Assembly (NCBI GenBank): GCA_903813345.2
Contig: CAIIXF020000008.1
Coordinates: 16,600,822 to 16,664,821, forward strand
Direction of reading: 5' to 3'
DNA length: 64,000 nucleotides
Source of the DNA: Owenia fusiformis
Lineage: Eukaryota > Annelida > Polychaeta > Sabellida > Oweniidae
In this document: positions 46,005 through 61,000 of the stretch, one piece after another
How positions within the stretch are numbered: position 1 is the stretch's first letter
How the letters are laid out: every line of letters starts with the position of its first letter
Notes under the pieces: model-generated
The model's database searches: none
What the model saw: only the letters and a program-made list of their open reading frames with translations
Told to the model about the DNA's origin: nothing
Made by a program: the position numbers and the translations under genes

Positions 46005-49000
46005 GTCAGAAAGTTGGGAAATGAACTGCATACCAAGTATATCATGTACAGTTTGCGCCAAGAGTTTGCAGATGTTTTCCAAACATCAATTGTGTTGTAT
46101 TGCTATGTAATACTCATAGCCTCTTTCTGTTTCACCTTAGGTTTGAGATGTCATGGTTTATCATGATGGATATAATACGCAATAACTAAAAATAGAGGTG
46201 TGGATATTTTTTCTTCTTATACTTAAAGTTTCTTGTAAATTGAAACTCTGACTTGAAATGATAAAATGTGCCGACTCAGCACTTTTGAGCCTGATTCAGA
46301 ACCTGTCACATATCAATTTTTCATGTCTAGAGATTTTTTGGTCAATTCCAGGCTGGCTTAATCTAGTCAATCAAATACATTTCATGTCTTAATACTCCAT
46401 ACATGATATAACTCTAATCTTAAGTGCTACTTGACTTAAATTGCCAATTACGTTGAAAATTTATATTTTGGAAAATGGGGTAGGGGTAGCTTAGTACTAT
46501 TAGCCAATATAACATGAGATTGGTTAAAAGAAGCATTGTAACTACTTCATCCATCAATTCAATGATTATTATCCATTTGAAGTTTAAATTAATAATCCTG
46601 CTTGATAACACACATTTTTTTATAAAAATATAATTGAAAGCCCATGAGTTGAACAATGAAAAATGGGGTATGGGCACTTTATTAAGACAATTATATTGAC
46701 CTAACATCCTTCCATTTTGGCCAATATGGTTTATTGTGCCAGAAATGTCATCATATGTGGCAGATTTAGATTTAGATGATAATCATTGCTACATCTAAAC
46801 AATATCATGTTTGCAACTTAAAATCTTGAAAAAGTTGAAAAATACTCCAAAATAGCGAAAAAATGGGAAAAGTAAAAAGCACGTAAAATCTTGAATTCTC
46901 AAAATCCCAGTTATTTTATTGCAGATTATGAAGGCCCTAATGCTCCTCGTTCCAACAGTAATACTCACTGTACATGGGACATCTGGCTTTTCTGGCAAAT
47001 TTGATCCAAAGATGGTTGCCATTTTGTCTCTATATTGACCCTCATGTTTACAACTAAAATCACGAAAACCTTGAAGAAATGGCCGAAAACATCAAAAAAA
47101 AGTTAAAAGTAAAATGCTTGTAAAATCTTGAAAACCCAAAATCCCAGTTATTTTATTGCAGATTATGAAAGCTCTAATGCTCCTCTTTCCAACAGTAATA
47201 CCCACTCTACATGGGACATCTGGCTTATTAAACAAACTGGGTCCAAAGATGGCTGCCATTTCGTCTCTTAATTGACCCATGCTCCAGAAAAGGCTCCGTA
47301 ACCATGGCAACCATTGTGACGTCATAATAAACAATACATATGAACTCTTCAGTATGTCCCATATACAAATCAAATAGTTATTAACTGGTTTTGGATTATC
47401 TTCTTAGCATACCATAAGCTGGAAATATGTCTTTTTTCACTGATTTTGGTGCATTTTCTAGGTTGTAAAAAGACAACAAACATGGGTTGCTTAGCAACGG
47501 TGTCACACACTAACCAATCATCTGTGAGAAAAATGAATAACATATTTTGGCTTCCCAATGGTCATACTTTCATATGAGAATAAAATTTTTGAAATATAAA
47601 ATTTGACATGTGCCACCCTCCAATGGTGTCCTGCCCCCTTTTTACAAATAGTGCCTCTTAAATGTCCCTGCTCAAAATATTTTTAAACAAATGTATCTAC
47701 GTTTATTTCTTGCAGAGATGTCCACCAAGATTTACCCAGTCTGGATCAGCTTGAGCAGCATAAAGTAAGTAAATACCTGAACAAATTCCTGTATGTGTAA
47801 AGTAAGACCTCTGTATATGGAACACACTCTGAACTGGCTAAATTATTCCTCGAAGAAAGGTGTTTCTTATAGAGTGGACTCATTAACATGTAAATGGGAC
47901 AAGAACTGTAAATTGGGTCTTTTGAAAAATATTCCATAAAGAGAGGTGTTCCTATGGTGTTCCATCAGAAAGGTTTTGCTGTGCTTATTTAGAGGATTGG
48001 AGGCCATGTTATCACACCAAGATTTCTTCTTAGCATATAGCTTTACAAATTACTATGGTAATATTCAATATCAGTAATCTCCCCAGCATTAAAGCAAGTG
48101 CAAGTGTGCGCAGCACGCGCCTGAGATTTTGAAAATAGGCTGAGAAAAATCATGAAAAATTGACATATTTTGGTCTGAATTGTAAGAATGAGAATGTTGC
48201 ACCCACCTGAGATAAAAATTCAGGGGAGATCACTGTATATATTATTAAAAAACAATGACCTGCCTCAAGATGAGAAAATGTGAAAACTGAGTATCTAATA
48301 ACTACTTATTTTGTTTTTAATTTTCTAGGATGCAGTTCTAAAGAACCAAAACAACTATCCCCAGTCAGAGAACCAAGAAACTAGTCATCATCACCCCCAG
48401 GGCTACCTCCCCAATGATCCTTACCCCCAGGGCTACCTCCCCAATGATCCCCACCCCCAGGGGTACATCCACAATGAACAAAGCTCACAGTCACCCTCCT
48501 CTTCTGAGCCTCACATTCAGTCATATACAGCATCTGACCCTGCACAGTATTTACACAATGATTCTAATACTCAGCATTATATCAATGAACCTCAGGTTCA
48601 TGGAGATCAAAATTCTCAGTCATATCAGATCACATCAGATGTAAATCCTCAGCTTTACAATCAAAATAATCTTTATAATCAAACAGAAGGCCATCTCCCA
48701 TCATACAGCACTGCAGTACCCAACCCCCAGTCATACACCTCCTTAGATGTTCTTGGCTCCCAGTTTGGCGCCTCACAGGCTAGCCTAGAGCAACCCCAAG
48801 CCGAAATCCCTTATACTGAAGGTCTTTATACTAATCTGCCCAGTACATCTGGGGACATGGTGAAAGGGAGCCAATATAGCGCAGACAGTGTTGATACTCT
48901 GGACAGCGTTAACAGTGGGGGGAACCTCAAGATGCAGCAAAAGCAAGGAATGGCTGTCTCAGTCACCTCCCTCGGGTATCCCCCAGCATCTACGCCACCT

Positions 49001-52000
49001 CCACCAGTCCCAAATATTGAGCTCCCTGCGTATAGACCGAGCCCAGATTATAATCATGTAATGGAATCCAGATTAAGGGGGATGCCAAGTAATCAGAACA
49101 GCGTGCAATTCCAACAACAAACCTCACCCCAACAGCTAAATCAGCAACATCAGTTCAGCTTTAGTCAGGTAATCTATATAGGAGATATAATATTTGTGTT
49201 TACTTTTTTGCATTATTTTTTCAAATTGAATTTTAAACAAATGTTTTCTAGACTTTTTCACCAACTTTTACTTTCATAGACGCTTAACTAAGATAATATA
49301 TGTGGGATCATTAAAAGGAGCTTTCTATTATTCCTAAATCAACTGTAATCATGAATGTAATGTTGTCCTTGTAGTGAAACTATGAACTCGGGAATAGAAT
49401 GTGATTTGTTCTAAAATGATGTTTATTTCCAGGCGGCTAACATTGGAAGCTCCCACGTGTACAGTAGACCAGAGACCATGGCTTACAGCCAGCCAGAGAT
49501 AGGACAATCCCCACCATTCTACCAGGAATATCTCAACTCCGTCATGAAGGAAAACCCTCAGATCTACGCACAGCCATTCGTTGATGCAAATGGCCATATT
49601 CACTACCGTCCAGTAGAACAGGTGTACAGGCCTAGGAATCCTGTTGATAGAAGTAGTTCATTAATTGTGCACTCAACATATGCAAATAGCTCCCCTGATT
49701 TACACACTCAGGGTTTACTGGTTAGTTCAACCTCTGAGACAATGATCAATGAGCCCATGTTCACTCAACCAAAGGCTTATAAGCCTCCCCCTCCGTATAA
49801 CCCAAGGAACAGTAGTAGCACACCTGACTTAGCAGGTAGCCAGCAACTGGTTGCGAGTAACAATGAATTAACATCCCTTGTGTCGCATAGAAACATTAAC
49901 CTCACCAATGAATTGGTGGTTCAATCCAGACTACACCATAGTGTCGATAATCTTGCAGAGGCTGTAGAAAGTTTAGAAATACCAAATAGCTTGAATGAAA
50001 TTGATCGTAAAATCAGTGATTCTTCTAGCGAACACTCAAATCTGACATTTGTCACTAAAAATTTGAGTCGACCTAGTTCAGTGTCAGTTTCCCATGATAT
50101 GTCAATATCGGATATGACCCCGAGTCCAACGACACCTGCGCCAGTGATGGGGCTGAGTATGATAGAGAGGCTTCAGAGAGAGATGCAAGCCCAGGCAATG
50201 ATAAACCAGGCCCCTGGATCTCAACAACCCCAAGAGAATAACATACAAACAATGAATTCTGAATCAAATATGGATCAGGCAAGTGGTAGTACCCATCAGA
50301 ATATGAACAATGTTGACCCCAGGTTACCCCCTTCTCTTCAGGCACTGGCTGCCATGGGGGCGCTACCCTCCCCACCCCCATATAGACCACCAGGTGTAAC
50401 AAAGACAATCAATCAAAATGTCGGCTCATTTGATAGCAGTGACGCCGAGAGTATACAATGTTTGGACACAACTAGGGCACAATCTGAGCCTAGCATAACA
50501 CATAGCAAAACAAGCTCACTTGACACAACCTCCCTGTCTCATAATGTAGATGCTCAGTCACTAGGACCTGAGACACGATCCCTGGGGGCAGATACCATAT
50601 CCCTGACCCCCCAGGCTGAGGAGACTGAAGTGGTACAGATGCGTAACAAAAGGGATAGTACCGTAAGCTCAGAGGAGGAGACTCGCAGTGATACTTCTGA
50701 AGAGGTGAGTACTTAGAGATCCTTACATTTCATAAGCAAAAACTGATATAATTTCTTTAATTTTAATTTTAAAATTTCAAATGTGTATTCATATTTTAGT
50801 AAAAGGTCATTAAGATTTAATAAGATTTAAAATAGATCTCCGCCAAGCAAAACCATAATAGGCTTCAGTTGAAGGGTAGATTAAAACTGCCAAAATGATA
50901 AGTAGCAGTAAAATAAGTGCATCTACAGTAAATATAAGAAATGTGCAGCCAAGGCAGAATTTATTTTGTTGATAAAATTGGGTGTGTTGCTCTGCTGTCA
51001 CGTTTGTTATATGTGGATTGTTTTGTCGGTTGTTAAATTAACATTGAAAACAGGTTGCTCTAGATACAGTTATTTGCATGTTTCCTAAATCAGTAACTTC
51101 TATATTGATTTAGAAGGAGAATGCTGATACAATTTCAATTTAAGTATTATATGGCCAATCTGGTGAATATCAGTGTTATATTGATATTTATAGATACAGT
51201 ACAAAGATTCTTCATTTGTTGCTATGGTGATGATTTAAGAAGGGAGTAAATGTTGATTTAAATAACTAATTAATTGAGATTTCTGATTATCATTAACATG
51301 CTTTTTGAAGGGAAAATGAGCAGCAAGTTCATTCATTACTTAGCTTCATATTATGTCAAAGTATTAACTACAGAGAGAAGATGGCCGAGATCTTTAAAAT
51401 TTTGTTTGCGTGCATTATGCCATGGTTCTCCCCTTGCAGTTTAATACTAGATGAAAGGGGATTAATAATCAAGAAAAGGATGTGTCCGGGCATATGCCCT
51501 TTTGGTCCCTCAGTCAAATGTATGTGAAATATGGTTTTTATTACTGTCCTAGTTATATTTGATAAGTATATTTACTCTTTCACGAGATGTGATGCATAAT
51601 TAACCCCCTGCTGAGAGTCGGAATAAGTATCTTACCAAACAAAAAAATAGTCATCATCATAGAAAAAAACACCAATGGCAACATGTATGACATACAAAGA
51701 AGAAATAACTTAAGACATATGAAGAATTAAAAAGAAAATCATATTTTTGAAATATATTTAAGGATTACAATTTTTTTCAAATTTTTGAATTTCCCGCCAG
51801 TTTAATTTCAAGGGGGAAAAACAAGATGGCTGCCATTTGATGTAAGAAATATCAGAAAAAAAGTTGCTTCACTTTTAGTTTTCACAATGAGCACAGTTTT
51901 CCGGTTTAGGTTTTTTGACTGATTCTGACTCTTCATCACCAGGGTCATGTATAGAGATTATAAAATTGAAACCAAAATGTTGTGCTCAGCATGAATTTGA

Positions 52001-55000
52001 CTGAAATGTGTGTAACTTCACCAACACAATTGAAGTCTCAAAACTGGATGCTCAGTAACTTTGAGTGACTATAATCCCTTGATTACCCAGATAAACACCA
52101 ATTCACTTATCCAGAAATACCATTCAATGTCTATACAAAGAAAGTAAGCAATGTTTTGGAGGATATGTTTCAAACTTTTTGTATAATTAATTGATTTAAT
52201 ATTTGCCATTGATTTTTTTCCAATTCTGACAAGGTGATATGCACTTTCTTTGATGCCAATATTCTTCATCAATTGTGATACAAATTGATATCTTTGTAAT
52301 CTCAGAAGAAGGATAAGATATTGAGGTTTAATAATATGTGTGATTGAGTTGGTTTTTCAGACATTACAATTTTCAATATTTTCTAAGTCGATACCCAGAC
52401 TCATTCCCAGACTCATCCTTTTAAGTTTCTACCTGGTTTTCATTTTTCAACAGTTACTGGAGTGCAGTTTTTCTATACTCATCCACTAACTAGTATATCA
52501 CACCACCCCATACCTGGTGTATCAAGGTATCAGTTATGTTGTCTGGTGGTATTCAGGTTATGCCAACCTTTTATCAACACCTCCAATATTATACCTGAAG
52601 TCTGATTTCATTTTGCTGACTCAGCATAAAACTAAATACAGAAATATCTTTTATCTGCTGTTACGGTTTCAAATAACAAATAACACAGGAGCTCATAAAC
52701 AAATGGTTTATTTATTTCTTGGGTGTATAGGTTTACATTGTTACTACATTAGCCGGACTCCCTTGCATGATTTATTAATAAGTCTTGTAGACAGAAATAT
52801 CAAAAGCCGCAGAGTATGTTTTCATGTTATTCTTCTTAACTGAACTTCAGATATTCTGATATTTTTCCCATGAGATTTATCAAAACAAGAAATCTTGAAC
52901 AAATACCTGATATAATATTACAACTAATCAGTTTTTTAAAGGTTAGAATTCAAATCAAGTATAAGATTAAAAATTCCAAAGAATGTGTGATATACTTGCT
53001 TTACATTGGTATGTAGCAAACCTAAACATAGTCTGTTCATGTTTACATTTTTATGGGTGGAAACAGTAAACTGACATTTAGTCTACAAAATTACAAGTTC
53101 AGGATTTGTATCATAGATAGAATGATATGATACAGTCACTATAGTGAACTGTATGTAACCTTTTGAAGGTGGTACCCAGAACGATAATTTCACGGTTGAA
53201 GCATTTTAAAATGGAAAAGAGACTGAAAGCAATAGAAATGAACAAAAATGATAAAAAGCTGATAAAGTATACAGGCTCCTGTGCTAAATGTGAGAATTTA
53301 TTACAGGAGATCTAATTGAAATTTTTTAGATGAAATTTTGTGAGTAGGCCTGGACAGAAAATAGGTTTAGGTGTGGATGTTTTAAGTTGAGCAAAGGAGG
53401 AATATATTTGCTTCGTATCTCTTAAGATGGGTGTACACCATGTAGAATGGAATAACAGATGAAAGAACATTCCACATGTACTAACATATCACTGGTGCAT
53501 CTTGTCTGACCATGTTATCTGCAGAATTCAAAGATAGAAGTTTACAAGGATATGATTGAAACCATATTCTGCACTGATGAACCATATTCTGCAACTCATC
53601 ATAATGATCTGTATATGAAATGTTGTAATTGCCAGTGGAAATATTATTATAGTCGAGAGGAAATTTTATTATTGTCAAGAGAAGTTAATTTTATAAGAAC
53701 TTAGTCAATTGTTTACAATGAAAGCTTGGGTTTATAGTTTATTATAGCCGCACAGAATCCAGTGACCAGTCTACGAAAATCTCATAGTCAGTGGAAGTTT
53801 GCATCACTGAAAGTCATTCATAAATGAACATCTCACATATCTGAAGTTTTTCACTGGTGTTCAAACTTATAGTCAATGATATCCTCCAAATTAGTCAGTG
53901 CATGTTTTACAAACTATTGATAGCAGCGAATTTAATCTTAGACCAGACATAACAACTGATATAAATATGATAATCGTAACTCTTTACTCATATTCTTTAC
54001 ATTTTGATTTACTCCCAACTGAAACAAACATTATCTGATTAGATCAGGAATTAAATATTTGATTTGGGGAGTGTCTGGATAAAGGATAACCTTCAATCTT
54101 GAGTAATTCTAAGAATATCTTATTGGTATAATTACATAGCTACAGGGAATATATTATGTAGGCAGTCTACATGTTCTACTTGTTTGAGACATGTATGTGC
54201 CAAATGTGAGTTATTAATGAATGTACGTGCCAACAAATGTACTTCAATTTGGTATCATCGTGCCATCTGATTGATTCTTAATTATAGCCAGGCACATTGA
54301 ATGCTAATGATGTCTTGTGGCACCTGATGCTCATTAGCTTATGTTCTTTACAACTCTGCAGTCTAATGTAGTTACATAATATTTATGCACATTTGTGGCA
54401 TTGTGTATAATGATTAGTAATCTTCATTGGGTGAGGAGGGAATAGGAGTCGAACAAGGCAAAATGAGTTATTGAATAACACCATGGATTAGTGCCTTATC
54501 AAGCCGAAACTACAATTGGGTGTCGAGCTATATGTTTTGAGTCATAATCAGTCATAATACACATATACTCTTATCTTAAATTAACATTGTATTCTGGGTT
54601 CATCATCTAATCAGTTTGAAGAAACATAATAGCTCTTGGATATCTCATTGGATTAGTTTACATGTAAAGTACTTTATTTAGATGCATCATTCAGGAAAAG
54701 TGGTTCGCTAGCTGTATAGGCGATTTGAGTTTACACAAGAGCAACTTCATTGAAATTTAGAGAAAATATCCATTTATATTTTTTTCTGAAAAGTCACATT
54801 CATGGCCCTCACCAAAGAATCATAATTTTAAAGTTTATTGCAGCTAAAGCAAATTAACAATGATCAGAAATCACAAGAGCATACAGCTTAGACATTTAAT
54901 CTGTTATATAACCCTTATATTAGATGATCAGTATTGAGGAATTTTAGGAGATAATTTATTAAATGACAATATACTTCTAATTCCTGAGTAGCATATTATA

Positions 55001-58000
55001 TGAAGGGCTAGACTTCCCTAAGGATATTAGATGTGCCATGTGTGTTATAATTGAGCATCACCAAATTCATGGAAGTCAAGGACTGGAATGCAGGATTTAC
55101 AGAATTTTGAACACAAGAATATTCGTGGCTGTTCAAAAAAATCTGATTCAGCAATTTTGTAGAAACCTGTTATGTTAACTTTTTGGCTTATGTAGTCTTT
55201 ATTATAAGAGGGAAGAAGGAATGCTCTGATATCTGAGGCAGCAACCATGTGGATCAGACTAGAACAGTAATGTTTAACATCATTTATCTTAGCTGATGGT
55301 GTGTGGAAATGTAGCCTCTGCCTTAAGATCACTACTTGCAATAAAGGTTAGGCACAGGTGGGATACCAGTAATGAACAGTGAAATACTATCCCATCTATT
55401 GACATAGCAAGGACATTGTATCATATTATAAGCGAAATGTCAACAATATAAAACCACAAATACAATTGCCTGAAATATAATTGTCATCAATATTGGATAG
55501 AACAGCTGAAGCATGTATTACGGAGAATCAAGTAAAGTTAAGGCAACATATACATAGAATACCAAACCCTGGATACATACACTGTAATTTAATAATATAA
55601 TAAGTGTCTCACAAAGGGTCACCAAATATATTGTAGGAAAAACAAAAACAATTTAAGAAAGTAATAATCATTTAATTTAAGGAGCAAGAACTACTGAGAA
55701 TAGGGTAACTAAAGGCTGCCAATAAAACATAGGATTTGACAGTCTCAACATTTGTGGAGCAAAAGGTAGATAATGTAGAACAAACAAAAAACAATTCCAA
55801 AAATATTTGTCAGTATAAGTCTGAGTGTGCCATCCATACATGTAAGATCCAGTATTGATATGCCACATAGTAGATAGAGTTAAGCACATACTATATGTAT
55901 GTGTAGAACAAGAATGGATTCAGACAGTAGTTTAGATGACTTTAACTATGAGGTATACTCCAACTACCTAAAGGAGCTCACAGAGAGAGTCCTCAGGTGT
56001 CAGGTCTTGGATATAAGGGAAGATGATGATGCGAAGGAAGATGCTGAGGCTGGGGATGATGTACCAGACCTGCTTGGTGATACACTCACTCAAGCTAATC
56101 ATAAGATTGCTGCTGTCACCATTAATAATGTTAAGGTATATGAAATGAGAGGTTATGAATGGTGTTGGAATATTGAGTTCTCTCCTGAAAATCAAATACC
56201 AATATTAGGATTGACCTCTGATGGTATATTTCATTTGATCATATTGGAAATTTTTAACAAGTGTTGGCATTATAATCAGTCTTCAACTTTTTTTTGTGCT
56301 CGGTGGTTGATGGTTGTTGTCTGTAACAAATGACAGGTGGTGACATTTTGCATGTTAGTGTCGTGTTAGAATGTTTGTTTATGCTGTTTCATCAGTCATA
56401 TCTGATATGACTTTAGTCTTGAAACTAAATGATATACTTTGTGACTTTAACTATATATTTACAATTCAATTCATATAGGATGGGAGTTTGATTTCAAAAT
56501 CAACATGTTTAACTACATGTATGTGACATGTACCAGGTATGCAGTGGTTTCTTTTGAGGAATCAAAAATGAATGCACATTTTATAAAATGATATGTTAAA
56601 ATAAAGTTTACATTCTGTCAACTTCTATGCTTCCAGGAAGTGAAAGTGAAACGTCGTAGTATGGGTCCTCTCAAGATGGCTGCCATGAATGGTCTGTCGA
56701 TGTCACGTGCCAGCATGCTATTGGCTGAAGCTGACGACTCTCGTGCACCTACAGATGAGAGGGTAAGAGTAGTTGGGTTAATGTCAAATAATTGCATGAA
56801 GTGTCTTTTCCCTTCTTCCTGTATCTTTCCCTATCGGCTTTCTAAGTTAGTAGTATGTCAGGGAAGAGGGCTAAAAGTAATGAAGTGTCTTTTCCCATCT
56901 TCCTGTATGTTTCCCTATCGGCTTTCTAAGTTAGTAGTATGTCAGGGAAGAGGGCTAAAAGTAAGACAAATCTCAAGATGACTTTACTGAATTAAGTCTA
57001 TTGCACCCTGTTATAACCTCCAATTATGATGTTAACTTCCTTTTATGGTAACTCATAAGTGAATGAGTCTATGAATTTTCATTTCAGAAAAATTTACATG
57101 ATAATTGTTAAATGGATCAATATTGATGTTACAATTATAGAAAAATAGTCTAAAATTTCCTGCAGTCTTGATGAATGAAATACTTCATTAAATTGATTGT
57201 GAATTTCAGCGTAAGAAGTTTGAGAACAAGTTAGAAGATGGCCAGGTTTTTATGGAGTTTGAACAGATACCTAAAAAGCGAGAACATTGTACCTGTAATG
57301 CTGCTACCCATCCAGAGAATGCTAATAGGAACAGGTTCAGGGAGGTGTACCCCTATGATGATAATAGAGTCAAGATACCCCCAAGTAGGAGCAACAGCCT
57401 GGGTTACATCAATGCTTCACATATTAAGGTACAGAATGACCCAATAATCTTTGTAATATTACCCATTCTCCAATTATTTTTATCATGATTGTGAATTAGC
57501 CTATTGTGTTTCTAAACTAGTGTATCATGGTCCTCAGTGTGCATCATAAAGGCTTCATGTATAAGACAAATATTATAAAATGTATTAAAAAATGTATGTG
57601 TACTGCCAATTTGTACCTGGTCCAGTAGTATTTATGAAAAAATGTTGGACGGGGCTTTTTACAGGGCTTTATAGTACTGCTAGATGATGATGCAGATTGG
57701 GGGTGTCTGTGTCAAAATTTTCAACTGAAATGTTATTTTCCTCTATGAGAAGCAATCCGCTTGGCTAAATCACGATGACTTAAGTATTATTGGACGACAC
57801 TTATGCTGCTCCTGTAGTTGTACTATAAGACTTCTGTATTAAAACTATGATCAGAGTCAGATTTCCCAATAGAATTTACCTTATAATGAAATTAATGAGT
57901 ATTATATGTTTCTACAGTACATATCTAAGGTACCTACAAATAAGGTATCTCGTAAAAAGGTGGCTAAGACCAAGTCATCTAAGGTAATGTATATTGCAGC

Positions 58001-61000
58001 CGCTGACAGTACACTGCACTATAACAGTCATCATTCATGTACACTTTTATCACTCAATGTTGAAGGAGCTTGATAATCTCATGTTTCACACGATATTCTA
58101 TTCCCAATACTGCCTTTGTGGTTGGTGGTCACCATTTGTTGGTGTCTCAGAAATTACCGTTGTTACCATTTGGTCACATTTTCGCATGTTAATGGTGAAT
58201 GGATAATCCAGCAGTTAGCAAAATGAATTCATGTTTGTGTGGGATTTTAATTTATATCTATCTCAGCATATGTGTTGCTTAGTACTTAGTACTTTATTGT
58301 TGAGAATCGAGGCATAGTGCAAAATTTTACAGCGAACTATTTATTCAGGCATTTTCCGACTGAAACTATAGAAATTTGCCTCGCCTATATTTCAGTTTGC
58401 CTCATCTAGTTTTAGATTGTCAGCTCCTTTTACATAGAGATGATAATGCCAATTTACTTTACTGGTTCTACATCATGGGTTACACAGTTATGCAATTGAC
58501 TTGTACATTGCTACAGCCGCACTCTGCTACTAATATAATATTTTAGATACCACATGGATTTTCTTAATAATAACTTTTAGCAATCTTCACTTATTTTACT
58601 GGATACCTACCTGGGATTCAGAATATTGATTCTGCTATAAATATATGAAATATTTATAAATGGACGCTGATTTAAATTGAAATATAATATTGTGACTCTT
58701 CCATCACTTGCAGTCCAATATTTTCTCTGCTATAATTTAAAATCTAATGTCTTGACTCTGCTTTAAATTGAAATTCTATATCTTGACCTTGAATAAGTAA
58801 AAACAATATCTTGCTATACTTTGAGATAGAATGCCTTGTGTCTGCTATAGGTTCTATCCTGGTCAAGGGCTTAGAATATATTAACAATTGTTGCCACTTG
58901 GAAACAAAGGAAGACATAGTATCAATTAATTCAACATCAATATTGATAGTCTTGTGTATAATATAAGATCTGTTAGATATATATTTTTAATACTCCTGCT
59001 CTGAAATGTAACATTAAAAATTTAGAATTTGATTAATTTGGATGTCTGTAATTTGTATGATTGCATTTTTTGTCATATATCCCTTAGTCTTGCTTCAAGT
59101 CCCTGGACCCCCCATTTCAGCTTTAACCAGATGTTGTTGAAGTGGGGGGGGGGGTCTTAAAGCAAGACTATTTATCACTCTGAGTCGGTTGCACTTGAGG
59201 CTCAATTAATAATTCAGTTGGTGTATTCTATGTTTCTATTCTCCAGATGCACATAGCTAGCGATGACTGGCTTTACATTGCCACCCAGGCCCCTCTGGAC
59301 AACACAGTGTCAGAGTTCTGGCAGATGATCTGGGAAAGTGAGGTCTACGTTATAGCCATGTTGACTGAGATACAGGAGCAAGGCAAACAGAAGTGCTGCT
59401 CTTACTGGCCAAGAGTTGGGGATAAATCCCCCATGCAGTTTGGTGATGTGAGTTAATAATTGTACGAGGGGGGATTCATAAGTAGTGGGACAAATGCTAT
59501 AACTTCACTTATATCAACCAGATTTTATTCAAACTTAGAACACAGAACCACAAACATGTTATAATCATTGTGTGAAAATTTCAAAAAGTTCCACCCAACT
59601 TCAGTAAAGTGAGAGTTCCAATAATGACGTCACAACAGGGTCCACGGAGCACATTGTTTGTCTTTAATTGCTAGTTAAATATACAAGTCTCAACTGATAT
59701 TCAGAGCGTGATCTAATCTGTGACTTCTAGGGAGTCCTTTTGTGGAGCACATCAATTCTGTGCAAGACTATTGATTCCTTATCCTTCTGGTGCAATCTCA
59801 CTCTTTCTCAAAGTATTCGCCATGACAATCAATGCATTTTTGGCATCTCCTCAATCATTCATAGGTATGCACCCTAAAAACCATATTTTCCAAGATTGGT
59901 CATCTCAGCTCTCACAGCATATTCAGAATACATATACAAAATACCACCTATATACTGTAGATTTTTTTTACTTCTTCTTTCCCATAGACTTCCAACCAAC
60001 CTCTATAGGTCTCTAACACTGAAAACTTCTTCAAAGCATTAAATTTAATCACAGCACGGATGTTTATACGTGATTCTTGCTTTTTCATTGCTATTTAAAT
60101 CAAATTTTGCTCCATCCAAGAAAAACTGAAAATGGCAGTGTCCTGGTGTCACTGCTTTGTGTGACATCACAATAGCATGGTGATGTAATATATGTTACAG
60201 TTGTCATGACTACAAGGCTTGGGACAATATGACACCAAATATTTGAAAATAACTGTCATTTTGAGATATTTATGAGCATATTTATGTCGATCAAGCCCTT
60301 CATTTTTTAACTGCTCCGTTAACCCCTACTTTTGGTTACCATAGCAACCGTTGTTGCTAGGAAACAAAATGAATTAAATTGAAATTTCACCAAACAATAC
60401 CTTATATCCTAGTCGGTTCATGTGCCAAATTTGGTTGAGATATGTACACAGGAACTTGCTGCCTCAGAAAAGTCCCACTACTTATGAATCCCCCCTCGTA
60501 TTATAGGATTTGAGTTGACTTAGCTTTTGGAAATGCAAGCTTGTACAGTATTCAGGCTGATGTGCGTTGATAAAGTACGAGTACTTGGATATGTTAGTTG
60601 ATAACACAGTAATAGGGGATTTGAGTTGACATAGTAGTGGGAATGCAAGTTTGTATAGTATTCAGGGCGATATGAGTTGATAAAGTACTTGGATATGTAA
60701 GTTGATAATAGAAATGGGGAATTTAATTTGATAATGATATTGCAGGATTCTTGTTAAAATACCATTGGTGATTGGATGATACCTGCATATGATATGCTCA
60801 GACAATATCATCTTACTTTGGAAAAATATTATATGTTTTCTCATTACAGTTCCAGATTTACATGCAGTTCTGTAACAAAACAGAGTGGTTCAATACAAGT
60901 AGGTTAACAGTGAAACATTTACCTTCTAAATGTGAAAGGGAGCTATGGCACCTCCAGTACACAGACTGGCCAGAGAAGGGCTGCCCTGAAGACATACATG

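Larger units (their letters stand above)
39432..47665. mobile_element. 8.2-kb element with ~1.1-kb inverted arms in phosphatase intron 7
   Basis: The left arm (39432 to about 40540) begins acatttaagaggcactattt and the right arm (about 46557 to 47665) is its reverse complement. Coordinates pair around a constant sum (87097), so the arms have kept their length. Each arm holds two direct subunits of about 240 bp (starting near 39808 and 40047; 'gacgaaatggcagccatctttggacc' type). No transposase was recognised in the ~6-kb interior, which contains MITE-like hairpins and repeats. The target duplication is unclear. Confidence 0.8.

Noticed and set aside
50073-50408. 111-codon minus-strand frame
   Set aside because: Shadow of phosphatase linker exon 10, which has splice sites, conserved motifs and phase continuity.
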